Shown in pieces: positions 26,237 to 34,949 of a DNA stretch of 64,000 bases (positions within the stretch are counted from its first letter, which is position 1; every line of letters starts with the position of its first letter). This stretch comes from QIAW01 sp035487295 (GTDB taxonomy: Bacteria > Acidobacteriota > Terriglobia > Terriglobales > Acidobacteriaceae), in assembly GCA_035487295.1 (NCBI GenBank), contig DATHMH010000001.1, positions 62,001 through 126,000 of the forward strand, given 5' to 3'. A program made the translations under genes and the position numbers. The notes beneath the pieces were generated by a model that had not been told where the DNA came from, ran no database searches, and saw only the letters and a list, made by a program, of their open reading frames with translations.

Positions 26237-26251
26237 GCATTTTGCCCGCCA
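26237..26251 (-). promoter_or_regulatory. Sigma-54 (-24/-12) promoter of pilin copy 2
   Basis: The minus strand reads TGGCGGGCAAAATGC followed by T. The invariant GG and GC are 12 bases apart, with TGGC at -24; the match to TGGCAC-N5-TTGCA is 7 of 11. The predicted start site is about 65-70 bases before the start codon at 26158. Weaker than the copy 1 site but in the right place. Confidence 0.55.
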
Positions 26252-26402
26252 CACTTACTCCAGCCAGATTTATTGGAATGATAATGTTGAGCAAAGCCAA
26301 TTTATTCAATCACTTATAAAGAACCGCCGATCTCTGCGATCTGGAAAAGCCTATTAAGGCACTTTAGGGTAAAGGTCATTAACTTATATAAATAACAAAA
26401 AA

Positions 26403-26429
26403 TGTCATCCCGGGGTGACAAAAGATGTC
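26403..26429 (-). promoter_or_regulatory. Possible activator site (TGTC repeats) upstream of pilin copy 2
   Basis: TGTCATCCCGGGGTGACA (26403-26420) is a near-perfect palindrome, followed by another TGTC at 26426. Pseudomonas PilR is known to bind repeated C/G-TGTC motifs upstream of pilA. This cluster is about 150 bases upstream of the -24/-12 element, a normal distance for a sigma-54 enhancer. Assignment to PilR is inference. Confidence 0.4.
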
Positions 26430-26456
26430 ACACAGCAACAGAAATCTTAACAGTTC

Positions 26457-28358
26457 CTAATGGTGGGGTTCCTTTGAGACAGCATTCTGCGTTTGTTCAA
26501 TGGAGTCTATGTTGTGTTGAGCCATGATTAAGTCTGGCGAAGCTTTGAGTGCTGCACGATATGCTTGAAGAGCTTCGGGCAATTTGTTTTTGTCTTGCAG
26601 AATTCTGCCTATCCAAAAATATGCGAAAGCATCCTGGTGCACCTGGAGAGCCTGGTTAAAAAGTCTCATGGCCTCATCCGATTTTTTTTCTAAGTACAAG
26701 ATTACGCCCAGATTTATATAGGCTTCGGGCTTTTCCGGATCCAGCGTGATGGCAACACGATAATTGGCTTTAGCCTGGTCCATTTGGCCCTTTTGCGCGA
26801 ATGCCAGTCCGAGATCGAAGCGCGCCTTGGCCGCCAAGTCTTGTCTTTCAGTCCAATATAAGCAAAGTCCATATTCAGGTATGGCGAGCTCTGGTTTGCC
26901 TGTCTGCAAATAATAGAGGCCGAGATTATAGTGGGCTTCTGCATCTTCTGGATTCATTGCCTCGGCGAAGCGAAAATGTGGTATTGCCTCATCCAGTTTC
27001 CCTGCATTGGCCAGGGCTGTTCCCAGATTGTCATGGGCAACAGAGTTCTCAGGTGAATTTTTGAGGATATAGCTAAACAAAGTAAAGTCATCGTGCCAAT
27101 GAAGTAATTGCTGACGCGCAACCAGAAAAAGGATAAAGAGTATGCAAACGGCAGTTACCGTCAAAGCACGCTGAAGAAATCGGCGTCCCATTGCCCAGTC
27201 TGCCGAGCCCCACACAATCATGAAAAATATCGCAATCAAGGGGATATAGACATAGCGATCTGCCATGGACTGTTCTCCCACTTGAACAAGTCCGATTACT
27301 GGAACGAGCGTGCCCAGGTACCAGCACCAGCAAACCAGGGGGTAACGCCGGTTTCTTGCCTTGAAGACAATTGCTGTAATCACTGTAATCAGCAATGCAG
27401 CCAGCACCAGTTGCCACCACCGATAGCCGTGCGCCGGTATTGGATAAAATATCGCCAAATTCTGTGGCCAAAACATCTTCACAAGATAATCGGCGTAAGC
27501 AAAGAGTGCATCGAAGATACGAGCTCGCAGCGGGAAAGCAGATACCGGCACAATGGCCCCGCCAGATCTTTGAGCCAGGATCGTGATGGCAGAACTTGCC
27601 ACGGAAAGCAATATCAAAGGGACTTTTTCAAGAACGAGCGAGACAAAGCCCTGGGATTGAGGGTTGGTGTCCCGGCTGTGCCCCAATCGCATGCGTTGAA
27701 GCGGCCAGTAATCCAGGAGCAATAATACAAACGGCAGAGTCACAAGCATGGGCTTGGACATTAAGCCCAGAGCGAACAATACAATTACTGCCAGGTAGCG
27801 CTTCCAGTTGGGCTTGAGCGCATACCAACCGTAAGCCCAGAGCGTCAAAAGCCAGAACAATGTGCTCAACAGGTTTTTCAATTCGGCGACCCAGGCCACC
27901 GACTCAATGTTCAACGGATGCAAAGCAAAAAAAGCCGCGACCAATGCGCTCCGCCATAGGGCGCCTGTCCCGCGGTGAAGCAGGAGAAACAAAACAACGA
28001 CATTGATTGTATGCAAGACAAGATTCGTGAAATGGTGTCCGGCGGGATTGGTGCCAAACACCTGGCAATCCAATAAGTGAAAAAGCCAGGTCAATGGATG
28101 CCAGTTGGCATGTGAGGTGGTCGTGAAGGCCCAGACGACATTCTTCCAATGCAGACCCTGTTGCACGCGGAGGTTTTCGCTCACATAGCCGGGGTCATCA
28201 TAGTTGATGAATTTGTGTTCTTTGAGCGGAGCGTAGAGCAAAAAGGTGGCTGCGATCAAAAGCAAGGAGGCAAGAAATTTTTGCTTTCGCACAGTAGCAA
28301 AAAGCCTGCCTGTGGGTAAGTTTCCAGGGCATACGGGATTGACAGTGGCAGTGCTCAA
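26457..28358 (-). CDS. TMTC-like GT-C membrane protein with TPR tail, paralogue 4
   Basis: 633 aa from a TTG start at 28358. That start puts NYDD at 52-55, exactly as in paralogues 1-3. NWHPLTWLF, HPLNIESVAWVAELKN, KPMLVTLPFVLLLLDYWPL and MADRYVYIP are conserved. C-terminal TPRs (about 430-625) are especially regular (AHDNLGTALANAGKLDEAIPHFRFAEAMNPED). It lies immediately upstream of the pilin copy 2 regulatory region and shares its direction, with about 300 bases between. Confidence 0.82.
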   Translation of the reverse strand: MSTATVNPVCPGNLPTGRLFATVRKQKFLASLLLIAATFLLYAPLKEHKFINYDDPGYVSENLRVQQGLHWKNVVWAFTTTSHANWHPLTWLFHLLDCQVFGTNPAGHHFTNLVLHTINVVVLFLLLHRGTGALWRSALVAAFFALHPLNIESVAWVAELKNLLSTLFWLLTLWAYGWYALKPNWKRYLAVIVLFALGLMSKPMLVTLPFVLLLLDYWPLQRMRLGHSRDTNPQSQGFVSLVLEKVPLILLSVASSAITILAQRSGGAIVPVSAFPLRARIFDALFAYADYLVKMFWPQNLAIFYPIPAHGYRWWQLVLAALLITVITAIVFKARNRRYPLVCWCWYLGTLVPVIGLVQVGEQSMADRYVYIPLIAIFFMIVWGSADWAMGRRFLQRALTVTAVCILFILFLVARQQLLHWHDDFTLFSYILKNSPENSVAHDNLGTALANAGKLDEAIPHFRFAEAMNPEDAEAHYNLGLYYLQTGKPELAIPEYGLCLYWTERQDLAAKARFDLGLAFAQKGQMDQAKANYRVAITLDPEKPEAYINLGVILYLEKKSDEAMRLFNQALQVHQDAFAYFWIGRILQDKNKLPEALQAYRAALKASPDLIMAQHNIDSIEQTQNAVSKEPHH

Positions 28359-28412
28359 AATAAGAGCCCCAGATCCAAATTGGGTGCGGTCAAAATGCGG
28401 TATTCAGACATT

Positions 28413-30404
28413 TTACTCGTGGCCTTTACTTTGTACCCGGACCAGGCGCGATTCCGACTGTTGGTCCTGGACCTTATTTTTTGGTTCTTTCTTCCCGGCC
28501 AGGAGGCCATCTACTTCCCGGAGCTTGGTTTGGGCAGGTTCATAACCGGAAAATATCTGCACGGCAAGCAGAAAAGCAGCACGGGCTTCGCGCAGCTTAC
28601 CTTGCTGTTCTAGACATGTACCCAGGCCGACGAGGCCGACATTGGACTTGACCATGTGCAAGGAATAAGCCAGGGGTGGTATCGCTTCCTGACAGCGATT
28701 CTGTTTTTGATAGAGCAAGCCGAGTTGCAGGAGAGCGTCATATTGAGAAGGGTCCATAGCGAGGGCCTTCTTCAACTCATCTTCGGCGACCTGGAGATTT
28801 CCAATCTGTATATAAGCCAGTCCCAACTCATAGTGTGACCGTATCACGAGAGAATTGTCTACTCGTTGCGACCCTGGCTGCAGCACTTGATTAAATTGCG
28901 CGATTGCTTCCTGGGGCTTTTTGGCCACAAGCAGAGAATGTCCATAATTGTAATGATTGCCGGGGGCCTTGCTGTCATAGCGCACAGCATTAAAAAAATG
29001 GAGCGCAGCCTCGTCTACTTTTCCTGCGGTGTACAGGGCCTCTCCAAGGTTGGCTTCGGCTATGGAATTGTTCTGGGTTACGCTCACGGCATGCGAAAAA
29101 AGAGAGATACTGTCGTGCCAGTAACCTAACTGGTGGCGTGTATCCGCAATGAGAGCGCCGAAAAGAAGAGCGGAAAGCGCTGCGGCAACCAGCCTTCGAG
29201 CACGATTCTGTTCCAACCAGCTTGCCACTTCCCAGACCAACATCAGGAAGACGCCAATTAAAGGAGTGTAGGCATAACGGTCGGCCATGGCTTGGTCCCC
29301 GTTCTGAAGCAATCCGATCACAGGCGCTAAGGTCACCAGGAACGATAGCCAGCCCACAAGGAGATAAGGCCGTTTGCCCCGCAAGCGTATAACGATGAAC
29401 GTGATTCCAATAAGAAGCAGCGCAGAAGCAGCAATTTCCCAGCCGGGAATATTGAAGCCGGGATGTGGATAGAAGACAGCCAGTTTTCGTGGCAGAAAGG
29501 CCTTCTCAAGATAAAGAGCGTAGGAAAGTATGGCATTTTCGATTCGCACCCCGATGGGATACACAGTTGTGCTACGAATCGCTCCGCCCTGTTTTTGAGC
29601 AAGAATGGTCAATACTGCACTGGCAGCAGACAAAATCAATAATGGAATCTTTTCTAGAACGAGGGCCGTCCAACCTTTGCGGAGCGTGTTGAACCCTGCC
29701 TCGACTGCCTCAGGGGCATAAGGAAAGTTTTTGACCCTGCCGAGAGGCCAAATGTCGAGCAATAGAAGAACACAGGGGAGGGTAATGACCATGGCTTTGG
29801 CCATGAGCCCCAATGCAAAACAAATTGCTACCGCAAGGTAGCGTTTCCAGCCGGGGCGGAGCGCATACCACCCATAAGCCCAAATTGCCAGAAACCAGAA
29901 TATTGCAGAAACTACATTCTTGCGTTCAGAGATCCAGGCAACACTCTGAACATTGAGGGGATGCAAGGCAAAGAGAACAGCAACACAGAAACTGCGTCCC
30001 AGATGACCGGTGCTGCGATGCAAAACCAGGAACAGCAGAACGGCGTCAAAGGCATGATAAATGACATTCATCATGTGGTACCCTGCCGGGTTCAGCGCAA
30101 AAAACTGATAATCGGTCAGGAAAGTAATCCAGGTCAGCGGGTGCCAGTTGTAGAAATCAAAGGTGGTCAATGCCCAGCCTAAGGTGTGCCAGTGCAAACC
30201 CTCCTGCACGTGCGAGTTCCCAATGACGTATTTCGGATCATCATAGTTGACAAACTGGAAACGACTGACGGGGTTATAAACGAGCAATGTCAGCACAAAC
30301 AGCAGCAAGGCCAAAAGCTGCCGCTTCTTGCTGGAGGACTCAAAAAGCCGGTATTTTGGGGGTGTAGAAGAAGTATCCTGTTCTTTTGCAATGACGGTGT
30401 TCAA
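28413..30404 (-). CDS. TMTC-like GT-C membrane protein with TPR tail, paralogue 5
   Basis: 663 aa from a TTG at 30404, preceded by CAGGAG; this places NYDD at 53-56, in line with the other copies. An ATG at 30428 would add eight residues. NWHPLTWIT, HPLNVQSVAWISERKN, KAMVITLPCVLLLLDIWPL and MADRYAYTP are present with small deviations (KPM to KAM, YIP to YTP). The TPR tail is followed by a basic, Lys/Gln-rich C-terminus (GKKEPKNKVQDQQSESRLVR). It is 54 bases upstream of paralogue 4, a probable two-gene operon, and divergent from the GT2 gene. Confidence 0.82.
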   Translation of the reverse strand: MNTVIAKEQDTSSTPPKYRLFESSSKKRQLLALLLFVLTLLVYNPVSRFQFVNYDDPKYVIGNSHVQEGLHWHTLGWALTTFDFYNWHPLTWITFLTDYQFFALNPAGYHMMNVIYHAFDAVLLFLVLHRSTGHLGRSFCVAVLFALHPLNVQSVAWISERKNVVSAIFWFLAIWAYGWYALRPGWKRYLAVAICFALGLMAKAMVITLPCVLLLLDIWPLGRVKNFPYAPEAVEAGFNTLRKGWTALVLEKIPLLILSAASAVLTILAQKQGGAIRSTTVYPIGVRIENAILSYALYLEKAFLPRKLAVFYPHPGFNIPGWEIAASALLLIGITFIVIRLRGKRPYLLVGWLSFLVTLAPVIGLLQNGDQAMADRYAYTPLIGVFLMLVWEVASWLEQNRARRLVAAALSALLFGALIADTRHQLGYWHDSISLFSHAVSVTQNNSIAEANLGEALYTAGKVDEAALHFFNAVRYDSKAPGNHYNYGHSLLVAKKPQEAIAQFNQVLQPGSQRVDNSLVIRSHYELGLAYIQIGNLQVAEDELKKALAMDPSQYDALLQLGLLYQKQNRCQEAIPPLAYSLHMVKSNVGLVGLGTCLEQQGKLREARAAFLLAVQIFSGYEPAQTKLREVDGLLAGKKEPKNKVQDQQSESRLVRVQSKGHE

Positions 30405-30453
30405 CCCCGGACTCCTGTGGTAAAACATGCAGCATCGCCTGAGGGAGTGAAAT

Positions 30454-31239
30454 TTGCTGAACGGTAAAAAGATTATAACCGTAATGCCAGCCTATAATGC
30501 CGCAAAAACTTTGGAACGAACATATTCCGAAGTGCCATTAGAGGTGGTGGATGAAGTTATTCTGGTGGACGACGGCAGCTCCGATGCCACTGTAGCCAAA
30601 GCGCGCGAACTCGGCCTCACGACATTTGTGCACAAAGTGAACCTTGGGTACGGAAGAAACCAGAAGACCTGCTACCGGGAGGCGCTGCGCCGCAATGCCG
30701 ACATCGTGGTCATGGTGCATCCCGATTATCAATATTCCCCCAAGCTGATCGTTGCCATGGCCGGAATGATCGCTTACGGTGAATACGACGTAGTGCTGGC
30801 ATCGCGCATTCTGGGGAAGGGAACGTTGAAGGGTGGAATGCCTCTCTACAAATACATCTCCAACCGTTTTTTGACTGCATTTCAGAACATCATGATGGGG
30901 CAAAAACTCTCTGAGTACCATAGCGGATACCGGGCATTCTCCCGTGAAGTGCTGTCAACCCTTCCGCTCGAGGAAAATACCGACGATTTCGTCTTTGATA
31001 ACGAAATGCTGGCGCAAGTGTCGTATTTCGATTACCAGATCGGAGAAATATCGTGCCCGACAAAATACTTCGCTGAGGCCTCTTCCATCAACTTTCGACG
31101 CAGCGTGAGCTACGGCTTCGGCGTGCTGGCCACATCGATGCAATACCGCTTGCAAAAAATGCACCTGGGGAGCTTCAGGATCTTCAGTGCGGTCGGCCGT
31201 AAACTGTTCTTAGATTATTACGAGGAAGTTGCCCGATAG
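30454..31239 (+). CDS. GT2 family glycosyltransferase, Dpm1-like
   Basis: 261 aa. The GT-A fold motifs are clear: ITVMPAYNAAKTLERT, VDEVILVDDGSSDAT, MVHPDYQYSPKLI and the downstream SGYRAFSREVL. Soluble enzymes of this type transfer a sugar from a nucleotide donor to a polyprenyl phosphate (dolichol-phosphate-mannose synthase class) or act in glycan assembly. No C-terminal membrane helices. It starts at TTG (30454) with GAGGGAG upstream and is divergent from TMTC-like paralogue 5, so it could supply the lipid-linked sugar those GT-C enzymes would need. Donor sugar unknown. Confidence 0.85.
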   Translation: MLNGKKIITVMPAYNAAKTLERTYSEVPLEVVDEVILVDDGSSDATVAKARELGLTTFVHKVNLGYGRNQKTCYREALRRNADIVVMVHPDYQYSPKLIVAMAGMIAYGEYDVVLASRILGKGTLKGGMPLYKYISNRFLTAFQNIMMGQKLSEYHSGYRAFSREVLSTLPLEENTDDFVFDNEMLAQVSYFDYQIGEISCPTKYFAEASSINFRRSVSYGFGVLATSMQYRLQKMHLGSFRIFSAVGRKLFLDYYEEVAR

Positions 31240-31241
31240 CC

Positions 31242-32222
31242 TTGCCTGCCAATCCTCCATCTTTTTCGCCGCTGCAAGCTCAGACACTCTGCTGCAATGC
31301 CTGCGCAGGAGTGCTGGCGGAAAAATTTCCTGAAGTCACGGACCCCGGCAGCGGAGAAAAGTTTTCCATCCTGGCCTGCCACAGTTGCGGAATGGGCCAC
31401 ACCCGGCCGGTGCCTGGAAATCTGGGAGCTTACTACGACGCCAGCTACCATGGAGGAAGGCACAGCTTCACCGCCCGCTATTGCGCACAACGTCGCCTGC
31501 GTATGCTCTCGCAAGTTGCCGGATCCGGGAAGGGCAGAAGTATTCTTGACGTCGGCTGTGGCGATGGCACTTTTTTGCTGCGCGCCCGTGATGCCGGATG
31601 GAAGGCGTTTGGTACGGAGATGAACCCTGGTTTGGCTCGCGAGGCCGGATTGACAGTCGAAACCAGCCTGGAAGCCGTAGAAAAGTGGGCGCCCTTTGAC
31701 TGTATTACCTTGTGGCACAGCCTTGAACATATGCAGGATGCTCGCGCTACCCTGGAGGCCTCTCGTAAGTTGTTAAATCCACGGTCCGGTTTGTTGCTGT
31801 TGGCTGTCCCTGACGCCGGGGGATTGCAGGCACGATGCTTTCACAATCGATGGTTTCATTTGGATGTCCCCCGTCATCTGTATCATTTCACCTACCAGGC
31901 ACTGCAGAGGCTGCTCGATTCCACGGGTTTTGAGCCGGTACAAAGCTGGCACCAGGAGTTTGAATACGATTTGTTAGGATGGACACAAAGCATTCTTAAC
32001 CGATTGCTGCCGACGCCTAATTTGTTTTTCCATCAACTGACGCGCCGCCAGACCCATGCGGGCGCGCTCCAGCGTGGGATCAGTTGGGCGGGAGGGCTGG
32101 CATTTTCGGCACTGGCCCTTCCCATGGTGGCTTTGGGGACCATGATTCGGCAAGGGGGTACCTTGATTATTGCAGCCCGTATTCGGGATAATATGCCTCG
32201 TCTTAGTCCAAATGCGGGGTAG
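31242..32222 (+). CDS. Class I SAM-dependent methyltransferase with zinc-ribbon-like N-terminus
   Basis: 326 aa, TTG start two bases after the GT2 stop, so translationally coupled. The N-terminus has paired cysteines (LCCNAC and LACHSCG), a zinc-ribbon-like arrangement. The SAM site is ILDVGCGDGTFLLRARDAGW and the following acidic strand is AFGTEMNP; WHSLEHMQDARATL is the catalytic-domain helix. The C-terminal ~90 residues are partly hydrophobic (SWAGGLAFSALALPMVALGT). This type commonly modifies sugars or lipids in surface glycan loci. Exact substrate unknown. Confidence 0.85.
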   Translation: MPANPPSFSPLQAQTLCCNACAGVLAEKFPEVTDPGSGEKFSILACHSCGMGHTRPVPGNLGAYYDASYHGGRHSFTARYCAQRRLRMLSQVAGSGKGRSILDVGCGDGTFLLRARDAGWKAFGTEMNPGLAREAGLTVETSLEAVEKWAPFDCITLWHSLEHMQDARATLEASRKLLNPRSGLLLLAVPDAGGLQARCFHNRWFHLDVPRHLYHFTYQALQRLLDSTGFEPVQSWHQEFEYDLLGWTQSILNRLLPTPNLFFHQLTRRQTHAGALQRGISWAGGLAFSALALPMVALGTMIRQGGTLIIAARIRDNMPRLSPNAG

Positions 32223-32278
32223 AATTCGGAACGGAAGATTTTCTATAGTATTTTCCGTGTCTTAAGGTTGGAACCACT

Positions 32279-33232
32279 ATGCCTGCGATTGAAATTCTGG
32301 GATTTCAAAAGAATTACACCGTCGGCTTTTGGCGTAAGAAGCAAAGGACGGGTCTCAAACCACTATCTCTCAACGTAGAGAGCAACGAAATTTTTGGTTT
32401 CCTGGGCCCGAACGGAGCCGGCAAAACCACAACCATAAAACTCCTGATGGGGTTGATATTCCCCAGCGCGGGGAGCGCGAAAATTCTTGGAATGGATTGG
32501 CGCAATCCTGAAGTCAGGAGTGTGATCGGTTTCCTTCCCGAACAGCCTTATTTTTATGATCATCTTTCGGCGCTTGAGTTGCTGGAGTACTACGCCGCAC
32601 TTTCGGGAGTGCCTGTTTCCGAGCGCAAGCGCCGTGTAGCTGCGATGCTGGAACGGGTGAAGCTCTCTGACGTTGGCAAATTGCAGCTTCGAAAGTTTTC
32701 CAAAGGCATGTTGCAGCGTGTAGGCATTGCACAGGCAATTCTTCACGATCCACAGGTGGTAATTCTGGATGAGCCGATGTCCGGATTGGATCCCATAGGA
32801 CGACGCGAAGTCAGAGACCTTATCCAGAGCCTGAAAGATGAAGGGAAAACCATCTTTTTTTCAACCCATATTCTGGCTGATGCCGAATCGCTCTGCGACC
32901 GCGTAGCAGTAATTCATAAGGGTGAGTTGCGAGGTGTGGGCGTGGTTTCTGAACTTGTAACCAGCGCGGAGAATGCGAACCGAACCGAGGTCTTATGGCA
33001 CGGCTCTGCTACCGCCATTGCCGCCGTGGAGGCCGCGGGCGCCGAATGCAAGACCCATGGCCAGACTGCGTATGCGATTTTGCCGGTCGCACTGCTGGAC
33101 CGGGTTCTGGAAATTATCCGCAGCCACCGCGGACAAATTATTTCCGTCACGCCCGTGCGCTCTACCCTGGAAGACTACTTTATCCAGCAAATCGGGGAAA
33201 AGCCGCAATCTGCGATGGAGGTCTCACGATGA
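32279..33232 (+). CDS. ABC-2 transporter ATP-binding protein
   Basis: 317 aa. Walker A GPNGAGKT (43-50), Q-loop region FLPEQPYFYDHLSA, signature KFSKGMLQR and Walker B VVILDEPMSGLDP are all present. The last ~90 residues form the C-terminal extension usual in ABC-2 exporters of the CcmA/NatA type. It overlaps the permease start by 4 bases (ATGA). Substrate unknown. Confidence 0.92.
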   Translation: MPAIEILGFQKNYTVGFWRKKQRTGLKPLSLNVESNEIFGFLGPNGAGKTTTIKLLMGLIFPSAGSAKILGMDWRNPEVRSVIGFLPEQPYFYDHLSALELLEYYAALSGVPVSERKRRVAAMLERVKLSDVGKLQLRKFSKGMLQRVGIAQAILHDPQVVILDEPMSGLDPIGRREVRDLIQSLKDEGKTIFFSTHILADAESLCDRVAVIHKGELRGVGVVSELVTSAENANRTEVLWHGSATAIAAVEAAGAECKTHGQTAYAILPVALLDRVLEIIRSHRGQIISVTPVRSTLEDYFIQQIGEKPQSAMEVSR

Positions 33233-34005
33233 CCCGCCGTATTGCCTACATTGCTTCCAATACCTTTCGCGAAGCCGTTCGCGACCGGGTTCTTTACAAT
33301 TTGATTGTGTTTGTTCTCCTGCTCGTAGGGTCAGCCGTTTTGTTCGGCCAGATTTCCATGGATATCGAACGCATTGTAGTGATCAACCTGAGCCTGACTT
33401 CTATTTCCATTTTTGGCGTTGTGATCGCTATTTTTATAGGCATTCAACTGGTCTCCAAGGAAATCGATAAAAAGACGCTCTACACGGTTCTGGCCCGGCC
33501 CGTTCGCCGCTGGGAATTTATCATCGGCAAGTTTTTTGGGCTGGTTGAAACCCTGACGGTGAATACGTTTTTCATGGCCCTGGGTTTTTATGCCGCGCTC
33601 TTCTATGTATCCAAAGGCCTGCATAAGTCGGACCTGAACATTCTGTTGGCGATTTATTTTATTGTGCTGCAGTTTGTCGTGATTACTTCTCTGGCGCTCC
33701 TGTTTTCGTCTTTTTCAACGCCTATCTTTTCCGCTATTTTCGCGTTTGCCCTTTTTGTCATAGGGACCTTTGCCGACGACCTGAAAAATTTTGCCGCCCT
33801 TACGGAAGGAATCACCCACTGGCTGATAACCGCAGCGGCATATCTGCTGCCTAATTTCAGTTCTTTGAATGTCATTGGCCAGGTCGCTCACGATCAGCCG
33901 GTTTCTCTCGCGCTTTTTGTGCATAATTCGCTGTACGCAGCGCTCTACTCGTGCGCTGCCGTGTGCGGGGCTGCTCTCATCTTCGAACGGCGGAATCTCA
34001 AATGA
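33229..34005 (+). CDS. ABC-2 transporter permease
   Basis: 258 aa with six membrane helices. It begins MTRRIAYIASNTFREAVRDR, a cytosolic helix typical of ABC-2 (NatB-like) permeases, and KEIDKKTLYTVLARPVRRWEF is the conserved coupling region between helices 2 and 3. It is coupled by ATGA overlaps to both the ATPase upstream and the TPR protein downstream. Confidence 0.9.
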   Translation: MTRRIAYIASNTFREAVRDRVLYNLIVFVLLLVGSAVLFGQISMDIERIVVINLSLTSISIFGVVIAIFIGIQLVSKEIDKKTLYTVLARPVRRWEFIIGKFFGLVETLTVNTFFMALGFYAALFYVSKGLHKSDLNILLAIYFIVLQFVVITSLALLFSSFSTPIFSAIFAFALFVIGTFADDLKNFAALTEGITHWLITAAAYLLPNFSSLNVIGQVAHDQPVSLALFVHNSLYAALYSCAAVCGAALIFERRNLK

Positions 34006-34907
34006 AATCTGCCAGGTACATGATGGGCGTGCTTTGGTTTCTGCTGATCGTGTGCTTTGCCGGTTCCGTGCTGATAGAGCGCAAAATAGACCAGTTGCGG
34101 CCGGCGGCCACCCTGGAGGAGGTGTTGTACATACCTTCCTCGAAGGTGGTGAAGCGAATGTGCCTGGGATTTGAAGCGCTGGTCGCAGACATTTATTGGA
34201 CGCGTGCCGTCCAGTACTTTGGGGCCCAGCACGTTGATAATTCCGGCCAATACAAGTTGCTGTATCCGTTGCTGGATATGGCTACCGACCTGGACCCGCG
34301 CTTGATTCCAGCTTACGAATTTGGTTCCATATTTCTGACGCAGCCCCGGCCACGTGGGGCCGGTGAACCGCTCAAGGCCGTGGCCCTGTTGCAAAAGGGA
34401 ATCCGGCAGAACCCCGATTCCTGGAGGCTGTATCAGGGGCTCGGCTTTATTTACTACTTGGAACTGAAAGATTATCCGGCTGCAGGGCGAGCTTTTGAAC
34501 AAGGTTCAAAGATTCCCGGCGCGCATCCCTTTTTAAAAATCATGGCAGCCAGAACCTTACAGCAGGGCGGTGACTACCAGACTGCCCAAATGCTCTGGCA
34601 ATCCATTTATGAAAGCTTCAATGACGGTATGATTCGCGATAATGCATTCAAGCATCTGCGAGCGTTGCAGGTGGACCAGGAGGTCCTGCAACTTGAGGCC
34701 CTTGCCCGCGCGTACGCAGCCCGAACCGGACACCTTCCCGCCGGGTTCAGCGAACTTGTTGCGGTCCATGTGCTCCGGAGCGTTCCTCGGGATCCCCTGG
34801 GATATCCCTACGAACTGCTTCCTGACGGGCACGTGATGGTGAAGTTCTATCATGAGCTTCCTTTTATCACTCATGGCTTGCCTCCGGGGGCAGCAACCAA
34901 GCGATAA
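34002..34907 (+). CDS. Membrane-anchored TPR-like protein, unknown
   Basis: 301 aa. One N-terminal membrane helix (about 8-25, GVLWFLLIVCFAGSVLI) is followed by helical repeats such as SWRLYQGLGFIYYLELKDYPAAGRAFEQG and FLKIMAARTLQQGGDYQTAQMLWQ. Near the end is a pseudopilin-like 'YPYELLPDG' element preceded by DPLG, often seen in GspG-type and related pilus-associated proteins. It starts inside the permease stop (ATGA overlap), so it probably works with the transporter. Confidence 0.7.
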   Translation: MKSARYMMGVLWFLLIVCFAGSVLIERKIDQLRPAATLEEVLYIPSSKVVKRMCLGFEALVADIYWTRAVQYFGAQHVDNSGQYKLLYPLLDMATDLDPRLIPAYEFGSIFLTQPRPRGAGEPLKAVALLQKGIRQNPDSWRLYQGLGFIYYLELKDYPAAGRAFEQGSKIPGAHPFLKIMAARTLQQGGDYQTAQMLWQSIYESFNDGMIRDNAFKHLRALQVDQEVLQLEALARAYAARTGHLPAGFSELVAVHVLRSVPRDPLGYPYELLPDGHVMVKFYHELPFITHGLPPGAATKR

Positions 34908-34949
34908 GGACTTAAGCACTCGGTGCAAGTAAGCTGCATCCAACTTTGC

